Assembly (NCBI RefSeq): GCF_024323335.1
Contig: NC_066584.1
Location: 418,167,819 to 418,231,818, forward strand
DNA: 64,000 bases
Source: Lathyrus oleraceus
Taxonomy: Eukaryota; Streptophyta; Magnoliopsida; Fabales; Fabaceae
Direction: 5' to 3'
The notes under the pieces are model-generated. The model had not been told where the DNA came from. It saw only the letters and a list, made by a program, of their open reading frames with translations, and searched no databases. The position numbers and the translations under genes are program-made. Shown here in pieces: positions 1-12,789 of this stretch (positions are counted from its first letter, which is position 1; each line of letters begins with the position of its first letter).

Positions 1-1557
1 ACTAACATGACTTTGTTTTGTAGGTTGTGAAGCTTGAGCTTGAGCTTATAGCTTGCACTTGTGTGCATTAAATTGTGTTGTCTGTATAGATTGACATTTG
101 CTGTTATTGTTTGTCTGTCTGAGTACTGATGATACTTGATTGATTTCAGGTACATTTAGTCGCTTACAGTTCTTTAAGAACTTGCTTGCTGTTGCTTGGT
201 TTTTAAACCACTTGAGGTAGGACTTCTATTCTTCATGTAGTCTGGAAGACCTGGCCTGTTACTTGGCCAGGCAACTGTCTGAAGTCCTCCTTAAGAGGCG
301 ATGTTTGTGGTTGTTTACATTTGTGCCAAGCAGGTAAAGACCTCTATGAGGCAATTGGTGGATCAAAGGGATATGCAATCTATCCCCCACTATTCTGTGA
401 GTCGTCCCTCTGCTCACACGGCTGTGTGTTGATGCATTGGGACACAAACCCAAGATCTTGTGCTGTTGCACAATCGAGTCAGAGTCTTTGAGCGTAGAAG
501 GGTCCCTCCATTCTGGACCCACGCTCCTTTGTCTGAAGCTCTCCCTGGTTAGGGATAAGAGCTGTGAAGTCTAATCTTCACTCACCTTTCATCTGCTTCA
601 CCTTAGCCCCGCAATGGCAAGGTTAAGAGCGAATACTACCCATGTACAGATGACTTGCTTCGGCAGTCAAACCCATTGTTTGAGCCTCACTTGACTGGTT
701 ATAGTGTGTGCTTTGTGAATATTTGTTTGCTCTGTTTGCTTGTATGCTTGTATGCTTGCTTTCTTCCTGGATAGGATTAGCTTGCAGTTGTGCAAGTAGG
801 TAGAAACCTCAACGTAGGGTAATGATGCATGAAAACACTAGGCTCGAGTACAGCTCCCTGGTAGTGTGTCTTCCCTGGGTTTCTAGCTAGAGTTTTTTTC
901 CCTTGAGGGGGAACTACATCGCCCTGATCCTCGTTCCAGACGAGGTATGTAGGCAGGAGGTCGTGCGAGACCTCTCCGGACACTTTTTTTCTTTTTGTGT
1001 GCGTTTGCTTGTTATCTGATTGTGTGTTTGGTTTGGATGCCGATGTAAGTCCAGTGATTGACGGTCGGGCTCCACGTTTGCCGTTTTGTGCGCGTTTTGG
1101 TTCGGATGCTGATGTAAGTCCAATGATTGGCATTCAGGCTCCAAGTTTGCCTGTGTGTTTGTTTGCTTGTTTGGCGTGCGTGAGCCGAACTACGGCAGCT
1201 CTGATTCTCGTTCCAGACGAGATACGTAGGCATAGGATGCGACGTCCTATCGAGCTCTCTTCCTCCTAACCCCACCTGTGTTGTCTTAGCGTGTGTGTAT
1301 GATGTTTGTCTGTTTATTTTAGCAACCTTTTCTTTTCTTAGAACGTGGATCCCGTCGAGTACGACGGACGTGAGGGGTGCTAATACCTTCCCCTTGCGTA
1401 ACCGACTCCCTTACCCTTTCTCTTTGGTCGCGAGACCATTTCCTTTCCAGGTTTCTCTGAGCGTTTCCTTTCCCTATCTTGGGATAAATAACGCGCAGTG
1501 GCGGCTCTGTGTTGTGTTTTTGTTTCAGCCCGCCGGTTGTTTTTCGCGGATGCGACA
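1..1557 (+). mobile_element. Ogre-type LTR, truncated at window start (solo LTR or end of a long element)
   Basis: The segment is non-coding and carries sequence blocks typical of Fabeae Ogre LTRs. Two similar blocks read 'CTCGTTCCAGACGAG' followed by TACGTAGGC-like sequence (about 930-955 and 1207-1235). A 'GGTGCTAATACCTTCCC' block lies near 1376-1392; the same block occurs, in reverse, in the LTRs at 12790, 26492 and 60853. The likely LTR end is ...GCGACA at 1557. What follows (GTGTTCAATATAG) does not look like an Ogre primer-binding site, so a solo LTR or truncated element is more likely than a 5' LTR. The left end lies outside the window. Lineage call is from memory of the family. Confidence 0.6.
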
Positions 1558-2350
1558 GTGTTCAATATAGACATAAGGGCAAAAGGGTAATTGTACACAT
1601 AATTATTATCACAGGAGGTTTTGTCAGATCACATGACATTTTCGTGTCTTGGGTAGCAGTGATGTGTTGCTAGATACCGCTCACTGTTTATTATGTTAAA
1701 TGCGCGATTTAATATAATTGCCAACGTCACGAAAACCTACAGGGTCACACACAAAGGACGGATTGATGAGAGATAGAGTAACTAAGGAATACCGTAAGGT
1801 ACGGTGCCCTTAAGTGAATTATAGAACATCGTAAGGTACGGTGTACTTGAGTAGAATACGAAATATGGTAAGGTACCATGGGCTTAAGTGATTTTGGGCA
1901 TATTATAAGATATGGGCCAAAATACACTTAAGTGGGCTTTTTAGCTTGAAGCCCACACAAGTGGTTCTATAAATAGAACCCTTGTGCAGAAGCATTGATT
2001 GCGGTTGCATTATTTTCGTTTTCGCTCACTCTCTCTCTCTCACTCAAAGCCTTCATTCGTACCAGCTAGCACTGAGATTGAAGGAACCCGTTCGTGTGGA
2101 CTGAGTAGAGACGTTGTCATCGTTCAACGTTCGTGATCGCTTCGTGGATCTGCATCAAAGGTTTTGATTGTCACAAGAGATCTGCACCAAAGGTTTCAAT
2201 CGTCATAAGAGGTAAATATTCTATCACTGATCATGACCATTCGTAAGGATCTCTAAAGGAGAAAATTTTAATTTCCGCTGCGTTTTGGACCGCAATTCTC
2301 CTTCACTTATCTCGTCATGGGCACTTCAACGAAACACGTCGGTTGACCAC
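1558..2350 (+). mobile_element. Copia-type LTR fragment with promoter-like motifs
   Basis: No coding potential. A TATA box (CTATAAATAG, 1967-1976) is followed about 60 bases on by a CT-rich tract (about 2028-2044), then a leader-like region ending in 'TTTCCGCTGCG' near 2272-2283, the usual look of the R/U5 part of plant Ty1/copia LTRs. Upstream, three degenerate ~45-bp repeats carry the palindromic core CCGTAAGGTACGG (about 1790-1885), a plausible U3 enhancer region. The exact LTR ends were not found. Confidence 0.5.
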
Positions 2351-2402
2351 CATGTTAAGAAGACTTTCGATACAAGGAGTCGATCCCTTACTCGAACCGG
2401 AT

Positions 2403-2652
2403 TCTGATACCACTAATGGGTCATCATGATGGGAAGCATTCACATTGAGTCAAACATTCATCTAAAGGTTAAAGACTCACCCAAACAAGTGAGAGAGACA
2501 CCGCATATTCATCCAAAATCTTAAGGTGATAGGTGTATGAGTCATCTTACTTATAAAGTGTTCAACCTCCATTTTTTAAATAATGTGGGACTTAGAACTT
2601 ACACTTGTTTCTACACACAATTCACATTTATTTCTCAATATTTTCCACATCA
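2403..2652 (-). mobile_element. Short copia LTR with adjacent tRNA-Met-type primer site
   Basis: On the minus strand the segment begins TGATGTGGAAAAT (2652 downward) and ends ...GACCCA at 2417. A few bases on is TGGTATCAGA (complement of 2403-2412), matching the usual initiator-Met primer site of Ty1/copia elements. The LTR would be about 236 bp, and the body of the element, which should lie to the left, is missing. 'AAGTCCCACAT'-like sequence within it is common in legume copia LTRs. A remnant rather than a live element. Confidence 0.5.
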
Positions 2653-4311
2653 ATTAAGTTATTAGTCGCTCCATGATGAAAAGCCACCGCGGCGCAATTT
2701 CTACGATTCAAGGTTTTGTTTTCTTTAAAGCTCCCAGGTTGATGATCATCATAGGAGTCATTTCATTTGCTTGTAATGTAATTTCCCCTTCCTCAAATCT
2801 CTTTTCTTATGAATAGTTGTAAACTGTGTGACTAATTTCATTAGATTAAGCTATTTTAGATGAGTTTGTCTTAAACCTATTTGATCAATGTAATTTATTT
2901 AGTATTTTGACATATAGTTGTAATACTTTTATGATTTGATAAAGATTAGACTTAGTGCGTTGATTCATTCATGAATGAGTTGATTGATGAATACCAACCA
3001 TATATTGTGCAATTGTATCTCACTTTATTATCCAACCTCTAATTTTGTTTGACATAGGGTATTTGTTGCTTGTGGTATATTAATTAGCAACCGATCAATT
3101 TTTGTTAATCACGAACTCACCATAAACATTAGGGGGTTGCAATTGAAAAATAAGAGTACGCACCAAGAAATAGAGGATAATTATTTTGCTAATTACTTAT
3201 AATAATTAGAAAAACAATTATATGTTAAAACAGAATTACCAAACAATATTAGATAAAGAATTCGAAAGAGAATATAATATTTTTAATCAATCCCAACATT
3301 TACTTTACACATTACTCTCTGTCAACCACATACCCTGCATATCCATTTACATTTATTTAAACAAGTTTATCATAAATTCACAATATATATTTATATTAAT
3401 ATAGGTTAATTTATCAATTTTATTAAATAAATCACTATTAAACTTTTTTATCTTTTAATATAAATGCTTATTTATTTCTTAACTCGATAATAATATTCTT
3501 GAATTATTTTTAATATTAAAAACTTAAAATGACATGATAAATTATAATTGATTGATTATTTTTTATTAACAATATGAATAAATACTTGAGTATTCATACA
3601 TGTGGATATAGACGACCCTACCCATTGCCATCCTTAATTCCATTAAATGACTAATGAGGGTTGAGTAGGCTTCTGATTGAGGGAGAAAAGGGGGTTGAGA
3701 AACGGTTCTAGAGGAGAAACAATTAATGTGTTTTCAATCATTGTGGGCATGCAAGGATGAGAGAAGAAAGGAAGATAATAGGAGATGAAGAAGAGATGTT
3801 AGATGAAGAAGAAATTATGTAGGTGGAAAAGGATGGAGTAAAACTATAGAACACTTCAGAAAAACAAAAATCAGCTTCTTACTTAATTGGACTAAAAACT
3901 CTTATGGATTGAGAATACATAATGGCATATTTTGGCCAAAATACAAGAATGATTCAAAAAATAAATAAAGGTGGTAAAAATCAGGCAGTGATTTCCCCAC
4001 CTTCCTATTCCTCAAGACTCAACTTTCACCAATCACAAAATCTACACCTACCCTACATTATGTTAGTAATCTAAAGAAATGATAAGAGCAATGGAGATGA
4101 GAAAAGAAAATGATTAAGGGGGAAAAGAGTCGGGGAGTGTGAGATTATCAACAGTAAATTTGCAATCAAAGCCACCATTACAAGATAATGAAGAAGATCA
4201 TCATCTATCTGCATATAAAAAATCCTTCCAAATTCAGAATCCTTGTCTCTAATTAACTTAGCAACCATTACTCCGGCCGTTGTTGTCTGGGATCCTTAAC
4301 ATTGTTAAGTT
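2653..4311. other. AT-rich intergenic DNA, no gene seen
   Basis: I see no convincing ORF, RNA gene or transposon ends. The right part (about 4050-4311) lies directly downstream of the PTB3 stop codon and probably holds its 3' untranslated region and poly(A) site. Confidence 0.5.
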
Positions 4312-7300
4312 TCATATATTCTGCAACTGAGAATAAGAGATCCTGATTACCGAGCCGGAAAGTGAGGTGGCATGCTTGCACACGAGGGCTTCGGTAGCCT
4401 GCTCCTCGGTCTCAAACTGAACCAGGCCTTGTTTCTTACTATTCATCTCAAAGACTTTGCTATTGACAATGGTTCCATGCTCCTCTAGAAGGGTCACAAT
4501 CTCCTCCTCAGTGATGTCTTGTGGAAGTGTGGATAAATGGATCATCTTTGTTGGCGAGCAGCAATAACGGTAATTTTTAGCAGCATTTCGGTTGAAACGG
4601 TTGAGATTTGAGTTGCTGTAATCGTGTGTGTCAGCACCTTGGGTTATGTTTGGATGCTTTGAGAAGTTCACCTCGAGCCGCTTATCAAACAACATGGCTC
4701 CCTACATGTCATAGTTGAAAATGTTTATCACGATCTTAGAAATTGAAAACCAGGTATGTGGGGTGGACATGAAACAAACCTTCAGAAAGTGTACTGCCAG
4801 TTCAGCTTGGAAACCATCTCCCATCTGGATAAGTGCATGATCTGGTTTATTGCGTAGAAGTTTAATTCTCACGATGTTCCCGTAAAGGGAGAACAAGTTG
4901 AACAGTTTGTCCTCGTCGATTCTCTGAGATAAACAAATTTCAAGGTAAATAGACTGAGATGGCGGGGGATTAGATAGAAGACAGAAAGCACTTACCTCAG
5001 GATTAAGATTTGAGACAAGAAGTGTACACCTATCATTTGTCCCGGTTATTCCTGGAGGCAAACCTCCCCCAAAAGCAGCTGCAATGGCGGCGGCATTGGG
5101 CATCTACACTTCAAAAAACATAATTACACGATTTAACCATCACAAGGAGCGACCTAACATCATTTTTAACAGTGCTTCTCATAAGCTACAAAATGATAAC
5201 ATTCAATCCTGCCAGTATAACATCAAATTGGGACTTCAACTTGATCTGAAAATACGCACCTGCTGATATCCACCTGGAAGGAGGGGGAAAAGGATATAAA
5301 TTAGTACACACACTAACAAATAACACAATCTGAAAACAAAATAAACCATTCAAAGCAGTTAAAATTAAGCACCTGCTCTGGCTCCAGAACCCTGAACACC
5401 AGCATACATGTTTCCTGCATCACCATATCCAAGCTGTTTCACAGAAGATATTGAGTAAAAAAATGGCTATTAGAACGCACTTCACAATATCCAGAAGAAG
5501 ATGTGATTCATAAATAGATAAATAAAATGCCAAACGTAGCATATACTTGTGAAGGTCTGCCTTTCTGTTCTGTAGGAAGACTAGGGTTTGTGAAGTCTCT
5601 GCAAAAGATGCGGAGTAAGTCAGCTAAAATGTGATATGATAAAATAGTGATTAAGTGATTAAAAAAGAGTAAAAGACACTGAATCACCTTGATCGGTCAT
5701 TATTGTAGTTCACTTGTAATTCATCAAGGCTGTAAATGAGATCAATTAAATGTCCATATAAGAAATTAAAGTAAATAAGAGAAAGTAAGAAGATTCATGT
5801 GTTACAAATTGACTCAAACACAAGCATAACATAAGTTAGATAACTAACAATATAAATCCAAACGCCAAAAACACAAATTATTTAGAGAAATTTAACCTAC
5901 TTTGAGAATTGAATGTCCAGCTGACAGCAACCATCATAAATATTGCGACCCTAGAAATTTCCAAAATTTTAATTAGTATTTAGAAACAAAACTAGAAGTA
6001 ACTAGTCCTTTAAAACCCCAAACATAAAGGAAATGTTAAAGAACCTGAAGTGCGGTTCTCGCAGTAATAGCACTCTGTTGTGATTGGTACTGGATGAGAG
6101 CCTGAAAGCCTACAAAGTTGGCAAACATATGATAAAAAAAATTAGTAAAACACATAACTTATTGGTGTTAAATTAAAAGTTTATGAAACTCTACACAAAT
6201 TTATTGACGTACATGATTATTGCTCAACCGTTGGATCAGCAATATCATTTTTTCTAAGTTATTAATGGTGTCAGAGTGTCCAAGTATTAATGGGGTGAAG
6301 GTGTGTGCGCCCGTGCGTGAGTGTCTACTTGAATCAGACAAAAAATATTGCATGGTAAAATATAATCCCAATCCACTCAGTTAAAATTCAGAAAAACTTA
6401 AAAACAGAAAGAAAGAAGAGAAAGGGAGAAATCTGAGAGAATCTGACCAGCTGACTTCTGAAATGTCACAATCTTTTCCACAGATCCATGAGGAGAAAAA
6501 ACTTGATACAGTACATCCACTGTTATGGGATAGAGCACGTGATGAATTGTAACTAAGAGAATTCGGTTTGGCTGTGCATCCAAAGGGTTCCAAACAGCAA
6601 GACAGCATTGAGAAAGAGAAGAGATAGAGAGAAAGGAGAATAAATAGAGAAGTATATGATAAAGAGAAAATGATAACTATAGATTCATAGAATACAAATT
6701 TTACAGACTGAGCCCACAGAAATGTAATGGCCTGAGATTAACTGATACAAAAAGATGTAGGGGGATATATCACAGAAAACATAAAGTACAAATCCAATTA
6801 TGTATATTTTGTAAGCAATCAACAACATGAAGCATGCAATTTTCAGTTCTGAAACGTAAACTAAAAAATCTAACCTCATCTCCTCGTCCTTGGCTTTGAT
6901 CTACTGTTGTTAGCTCTTGATGAGAGGAAAACTGGACATAAACATTCCTCCCCCTAACATAAAATATAAAGATAATTAGATTATTCGGGCAATTTTAATA
7001 TCAATCGGAATAGATAGAGCATTGCAATCTCTGTATATAATGTCAAAGATCAAGATATCAAAACAATAGTCATCGAAATCATGTAAAGCAAGCTAATTGT
7101 ACCTTATGCTAGGTTGAGTATTTGCATAATATTGTAAAGAACTTATTGCAGAAGGAACATCTTGCATTTGGATAAGTGCCTGCAAATACAGCGCGCACCA
7201 ATTGTGGTATTGTACAAATAAAAACATGATGAAATGAAGCACCTTAAAATTCCAAGGAAAACAAGCACTTTTAATTAAAGGTGTGAAAGAGAAAACCTGA

Positions 7301-8188
7301 TTTTTTGCACGCAACATCACAAGCTTGGTTATTACTCCAAAACGTTGAAATAGCTGAAGTAAATCATTCTGCAATCAAAAGGGAAAAAGTTACAAATCTT
7401 TCAGGAACTTCTGAAACAAAGAGCTCAAATAACATTTCAGTGTAATAACATAAAAATAGTGCCTATAACTGTAACTGCAACATAGTTCATTTTTTGCTAA
7501 CCGCTAAGACGTCACATTAAAATCTAAACTCATGAGTTCAAATATTAATTCCAACTCCATTCATTTCTTATCCAATCATGTGGACAGAAAGCTGCAATAG
7601 AGTAAAATAAATGCCGATCATGGTCTAAGAAAAAGTGATAAAATAAAACAAGCACACACACTGAGAGAATATGCTTGAGCCATTCAGCGAAAGGACCACC
7701 TATCTAGGCATAAACTTATACCAATATGAAGGTACCATCAAATGGACATAAGAGAAAGAATAGAAGCAGAACAAGAGACAAGATCTACAGATTCAGAATA
7801 AATCTAGTCTTGGCATTAGAGCTAACAAAATATGGTCACAAAGCACAATCATATTGGATTCCAGGATGACCCTTAAGAAGAAGTTTCTAAGACATTACTT
7901 TCCTGAGATACGATTTCCACAACGACCCTTAAGAAGAAGTTTCTAAGACATTAATTTCCTGAGATATGGTTTCCAGAATGACCCTTTTCACCCACCCTCT
8001 TTGACGTTTGCAAAAAAAGGTTACAGCAATCAAGCCGTAGCATAGTCATAAGTATCATGTTAACAAAACAAATAGGTACAAACAACAAAGACATTCAGCA
8101 ATAGAGAAAGAAAGTGAGAGCCGGGAAGTACTTCAGATATTTCGTGCCCCACGTTTCGAACATGAATGACTTTGGAAGGTTCCGTCAT
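4312..8188 (-). CDS. PTB3: Polypyrimidine-tract-binding protein homologue (plant PTB3 type), 14 coding exons
   Basis: RNA-binding protein that recognises pyrimidine-rich RNA and acts in splicing and mRNA fate. Coding exons in transcript order: 8188-8132, 7368-7297, 7179-7103, 6953-6875, 6571-6448, 6109-6045, 5950-5901, 5729-5688, 5598-5547, 5433-5373, 5273-5260, 5103-4996, 4923-4780, 4701-4312. All junctions are GT...AG and all phases join, giving 1335 nt, 444 aa. Four RRMs can be seen: about residues 7-78 (VIHVRNVG), 97-172 (RILLVTIHHVLYP), 256-330 (CTLLVSNLNPE) and 367-442 (MIHLSTLPQDITEEE). The linker before RRM3 has an Ala/Gly-rich stretch. The C-terminus ends ISYSQLQNI. Length and domain order match Arabidopsis PTB3 (about 430 aa) as I remember it. 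The start is the first ATG after a leader splice acceptor (AG at 8201-8200). Exon 11 is only 14 nt. No disabling change was seen. Confidence 0.93.
7868..7980. repeat. Two-copy 56-bp tandem duplication inside PTB3 intron 1
   Basis: 'GACCCTTAAGAAGAAG' plus about 40 further bases starts at 7868 and again at 7924, with only a few differences. It lies between coding exons 1 and 2 and has no visible coding effect. Confidence 0.7.
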
Positions 8189-8820
8189 GGTAAACTAACC
8201 TGTAAAAAGCATATAAAAGATTAACGGTAGTTTAAACCAACCTGTAAAAATATCAATAACAACAATACTAAATCACTTCAAATCATTCTTAATTGTTCAA
8301 ATTATGGATATCACTATCATCAAATTCACACAGTTCTCAAGTCTGAATCCATTTGCAAGTATGCAACAGAAGTAAAGTAATAAAAATAGACATTTGAAAA
8401 TCTCACTCTGAAACTGAATAAAACCCCCAAAAAAGCTTTTAAAAAAATCACTTTTCTGATTTTCTTTCGAAACCAAATTGGACTAAATCACGACGACAAT
8501 CAAATCACAATGCCAGTAGATAAATCTTGAGATATCACAGACAAAGTACAATATAAAGAAAAATGATATTTTTATCTCAAACTCTGATGAAAGTGGCATA
8601 CCCAATTGGAGAGCGAATCTTAGGAATACGCAAATCAGAGAGAGGTAAAAGAGATTAAAAATGAAAATTGGTCATGTACAAATTTGAGCTCAGAACCCCA
8701 ATTTTGCCGTAAATCGTAAAATCTAAAGTCAAAAAGAGAGAGGAAGAGAGAGAACTTGCCTGAGAGAGAGAGAAGTGAGGCACGTAGAATGTGGTGAATC
8801 TGTTAAGTTAACCCTATGTA
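8189..8820 (-). other. 5' leader region of the PTB3 gene, with leader intron
   Basis: A splice acceptor (TTTTTACAG, ending 8200) lies just 11 bases before the start codon, so the 5' UTR is interrupted by an intron. The upstream leader exon is probably in the GA/CT-rich stretch near 8730-8790, a common look for plant 5' UTRs. I could not fix the donor or the transcription start. Confidence 0.5.
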
Positions 8821-10157
8821 TGTTATGTTACGTTTGTTAATATGAATGAGATTGAGATAATAGATAACCTAAGTTTGAATTTAAGGCTCAAAGTTTGAAG
8901 ATTGGTCCCCTCCACTTTGCATACTTATCCATTTATTTTTTGGACATTTATGCCCATAATTGTGCACTACCACCAAGCCAGTGACAAGGATTAGTTTTGT
9001 TTCATCTAATATCTATTTAATAAGTTTTGTTTCATCTATTATCTATTTAATAATAAATAGAGTCAGGTTGTTTTGATTTTTTTTTTAAATAATTTTTATA
9101 GTGTAATATAATTTGGGTAAAAAAATTTATAATTTTTTTATAAAAGTTTTAAATGAGAATTTGATTTGAATCATTATTTTTATAATGTTATTTTAGATAT
9201 TTTATTATTTTATTAAAATATTTTTTATATCGAAATTTCAAAAAATCACTTAATTTTGAAGCTATTTCAAATAATTTTTTATAAAAAATATTTTTGAGAT
9301 ACAATTTTTTTAAAAAAAATTTGCAATTTCGATTTGTTTTGATATTCAATAATGTATATTTTTATTATAGGATGTCAAAATTAGTCTTTCAATTTATAAA
9401 AAAAACAAATATAAAAGGGCTTGTAATATTTTGAAAAACAATTTTATAAAATTCATTTTTAAAAATATAAAAAAAAAACATTTTTTAAAACTAAAACAAT
9501 CAGACCTAAAATATTAGGCTCTGATTTTTCATAATCACCATTTTTTCTTTAAGTATAAGTTGATTGATTTTATGAGTTAATTTTGATTAATTATATCACC
9601 CATAATTAATACTTCTTTAACACTAAATTACCACTATTTTCATTCATTTTTACTTTTGATAATTATTAACTTCACATAACTTTGTGCACATTTTAAAAGG
9701 TCACATTTCATTTTCTATTTCAAAAAATTATTTCACTATACTCTATACAGCATACATGGATTGAGAACTCAACTGCGACCAATGATGAAACTGAAATACA
9801 CTAACAGACAATATTTAAACATTATCCTAAAATCATCAATTACTTTTCATCTGCACCATTTGTAGGACCTTAAAGGAGCGGGAGACGGAAGGTCACATTG
9901 CACCATTTGCACGAAGTTGAAGCATATTATGTATTAAGCTTTCGTTCTTCCTTTCATATCAACTCGATGTTCTGCAATCTTCATCATAGTATGTTCTATA
10001 TCACGCATGTGAACGATGCTATGCTATTTGCAGTTGCTTTCATGCATTATTTCTTTGACCCATTTGTTGTTCATTTTCAATCATTTATTTGTCCATATTG
10101 TTGTTCGTTTTGAATCAAGTTAGAAATATTATGAAATCATTGTTGTTGTTGCAACTA
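8821..10157. other. Very AT-rich intergenic DNA
   Basis: Runs of A and T with no sustained ORF. It probably contains the promoter of PTB3 at its left edge and spacer before the RPA-like pseudogene. Nothing else was recognised. Confidence 0.5.
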
Positions 10158-12102
10158 ATGGCACATTCAATTGAAGATATTAGGGATATCAATGACTCAA
10201 AAGATTTGTGGAAGATTGTTGTTAGGATTAGAGATTTGTGGTCTATAACAAGCAAGTCTAAAAAAGAGCAATTGGAAATGGTGATAATTTATGCAAAGGT
10301 ATCAGCTTTATCTCTCCTTACAATTACTAATTGTATCTGATTTCAAACAATAAGTTTCTTTGTATCTCATGTCGTATATTTTATTTTTTTGATTTACCAG
10401 TGTGACATGATCCAAGTTATTATACCACCATATTTGGTTCAGAAGCATAAGAATACTCTTACTGTAGGAAAGACATACATCATGCAGAATTTCAAGGTTG
10501 CTAAAAATGATTTCTCATTCAAAACAAACCACTCATAATTTCAAGTTGATATTTTGTGGTGCATCTTCTACCAAGATTTCAGATTTGCCCAATATTCCTA
10601 TGCCATTTGAACTTAATAAGCTTGCCTGATATACTTGCGGGAAAGTTTCAACTGAAAATCTTAGTTGGTAATCGATTGAGTTAATATTTGTTGTTTTCAC
10701 CTATTGTCAGTTCAACTTTGATTATTTTATTTAATTATTTAATTTTTTTGTAGATGTGATTGGAGGAGTGCATGAAATTATTCATACTCAATTGAATGCT
10801 ACAAATAACAAAAACAAAGATGTCTTTATCATAACAGACATGAGGTATTCCCACATTATTCATGTTAGGATTTAATAATTTTATGAATATTACATTATGG
10901 TTTGATTATTTATTGATTTTATGAATATTACATAATAGTTTGGTTAAATTTCGGTTGGATTATTTAACTATAAGCATTTATGCTCTATTCTTTTACTGTA
11001 TTAGGTTTGTTTTTCATTGAACTCTTTGTTTAACTATAAACATGTATGCTCTATTATTTTGCTGTATTAGGTTTGTGGTTCATTGTACTCTTTGAGGTGA
11101 GCTTGCATCACAGTTTTGCAATTACCATAACAATAAGAATGAATATGATCATGTCATTCTACTACTGCAAAATACAAGAATCAAGAGAGCTAAAGGTATT
11201 CATGTTAGCTATTTGGAAAACACTACAATAGTGCAATAAATTTTCTCTATTTCTAATATATCTGAACTACAATATGCTAATGTACAAATTTATAGGAAGT
11301 TTTCCTCTGACTATTTCCAACGCATGGAATGACACAAAGTTAACAATCATTGATGTTAGCATAAATGAGATTATGAAGTTCAAAGACATATGGTTGTTTT
11401 GTCATATCGATATTATCTTATATAGTATAACTCATGATATGCTCTGGATTTTTGTCTGACATTCATTTGGTGCTTTAGCGAATTCCTGTTTCAAAGGGAG
11501 ATTCCTTTATTATCAGTATCTACATTGCAAGGTGATATGACTCAAAATTCTCAGTATTCGGACCTTGATAAGTTTATATGGAAAGCACGAGTAGTAAGTC
11601 GTTTTGAGATCTTTAATCTTTAATTTGTAAATGTATGTTGGTACACGGGGATTTAAATTTTAGATTTACTGTTTTTTCATTATCTCATCATTTTTCTAAA
11701 TCATGATGGTTGTAGTCATTATTGCTACTTTAGATAAACTTGAAGTTGGTCAATTTGGATGGTACTATGATGGTTGTAGTCAATGTACCAAAAGTGTTTC
11801 ACTTAAAGATGGAAAGTTGAGGTGTTTCTCAAATCATGAGACTGATGAACCTGTTCCAAGGTGTGTTTTTTCATTATTGGTTATATACTTTTCATAATAT
11901 TGAAGATTATGCAATGTCTTACTTATTATTTTTATACTTAATCTTTAATTAGATACAAACTTAACGTTCATGTTGTTGATGAAAAACACATGTCCAAGTT
12001 TGTTTTTTGTGACAATGAATGTGTCAAATTGATTGGAAAATCTGCCTTTGAGCTCAAGACAGAGTTTTATGTATTTTGTACTCAATTTCTTATTTAAATA
12101 TG

Positions 12103-12104
<2 letters not shown>

Positions 12105-12191
<87 letters not shown>
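12105..12191. repeat. (AT)n microsatellite, about 43 units
   Basis: Perfect alternating AT run in an intron-like position of the RPA-like pseudogene. Likely highly length-variable between individuals. Confidence 0.97.
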
Positions 12192-12194
<3 letters not shown>

Positions 12195-12784
12195 GTTTGT
12201 ATAGTGTTAGACTAGTAAAGATAATCCTTTATCATACCTATATCCACTGGATGCAATGTTGAAGAAAAAGTTGGCAATAAGAGTCGTCTTTCAACCAAAG
12301 TATGGGCGGATGTCTGTTGTTGGTTTAGAGATAGCGATGAGTCTATTCAGAAAATTAGAGAACATTTTAAGTGTGAAGAGGTACTCTTATATCATAATAC
12401 TTATATGTTTAGATACTTTATTATAAATTGATCTCTTATATTAATTATATTTTTCAGCATAGATCCAAACTATAAATCTATGAGTCATCCATGAATGATG
12501 AACTTGCGATTGATTATATAATGTTATTCCTATATCCTTCATTTGTAGTTTGTGATTGCTTTGTTTCATTATGTTTTTTGTTTGCTAATGATTTATTCTA
12601 TATTTATTATGATAATTGGTTCTTAAATACCATATTTCAATCTCTACGCAGGAAACTATCTCTGCCTCAACTGATTATGATCTTGCTGGTGAAAACTCGG
12701 GCCTCACTCCTTCTAAAAGGTCATCAACTAATTCAGTAGATGATATGGAGAATGTTCAGTTATCCTCCACAAAGTTGCTGAAAG

Positions 12785-12789
12785 ATGTC
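12785..12789. other. Target-site duplication ATGTC (left)
   Basis: These five bases before the left LTR match those directly after the right LTR (28645-28649). Five bases is the usual target duplication of Ty3-type elements. Confidence 0.95.

Larger units (their letters stand above)
10158..12789 (+). pseudogene. RPA1-like (DUF223 / Rep-fac-A C-terminal) single-strand-DNA-binding protein pseudogene, part 1
   Basis: Family: large subunit of replication protein A, in the plant-expanded form often found with or mobilised by Helitrons. Exon-like blocks in order: 10158-10298 (MAHSIEDIRD..., OB-fold start, good GT donor), 10401-10497 (CDMIQVIIPPYLVQKHKN), about 10754-10845 (GGVHEIIHTQLNA), about 11070-11194 (FCNYHNNKNEYDHV), 11295-11390 (SNAWNDTKL), 11716-11860 (GWYYDGCSQC...C...H, the zinc-ribbon), 11953-12058 (KLNVHVVDEKHMSKFVF), 12210-12380, 12652-12789. 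Damage: a frameshift after KTNHS near 10538, a TGA where the family has Trp (near 11090), and frame changes near 11520 and 12320. The last exon is cut after codon GTC at 12789 by the Ogre-type element, and its final codons lie at 28650-28664. Confidence 0.75.

Noticed and set aside
777..1598. Overlapping ORFs of 70-118 codons on both strands
   Set aside because: They lie in an Ogre-type LTR, overlap each other in several frames and match no family; GC-richer LTR sequence simply has fewer stops.
12033..12215. ORF with a long Ile-Tyr repeat
   Set aside because: It is the translation of the (AT)n microsatellite.
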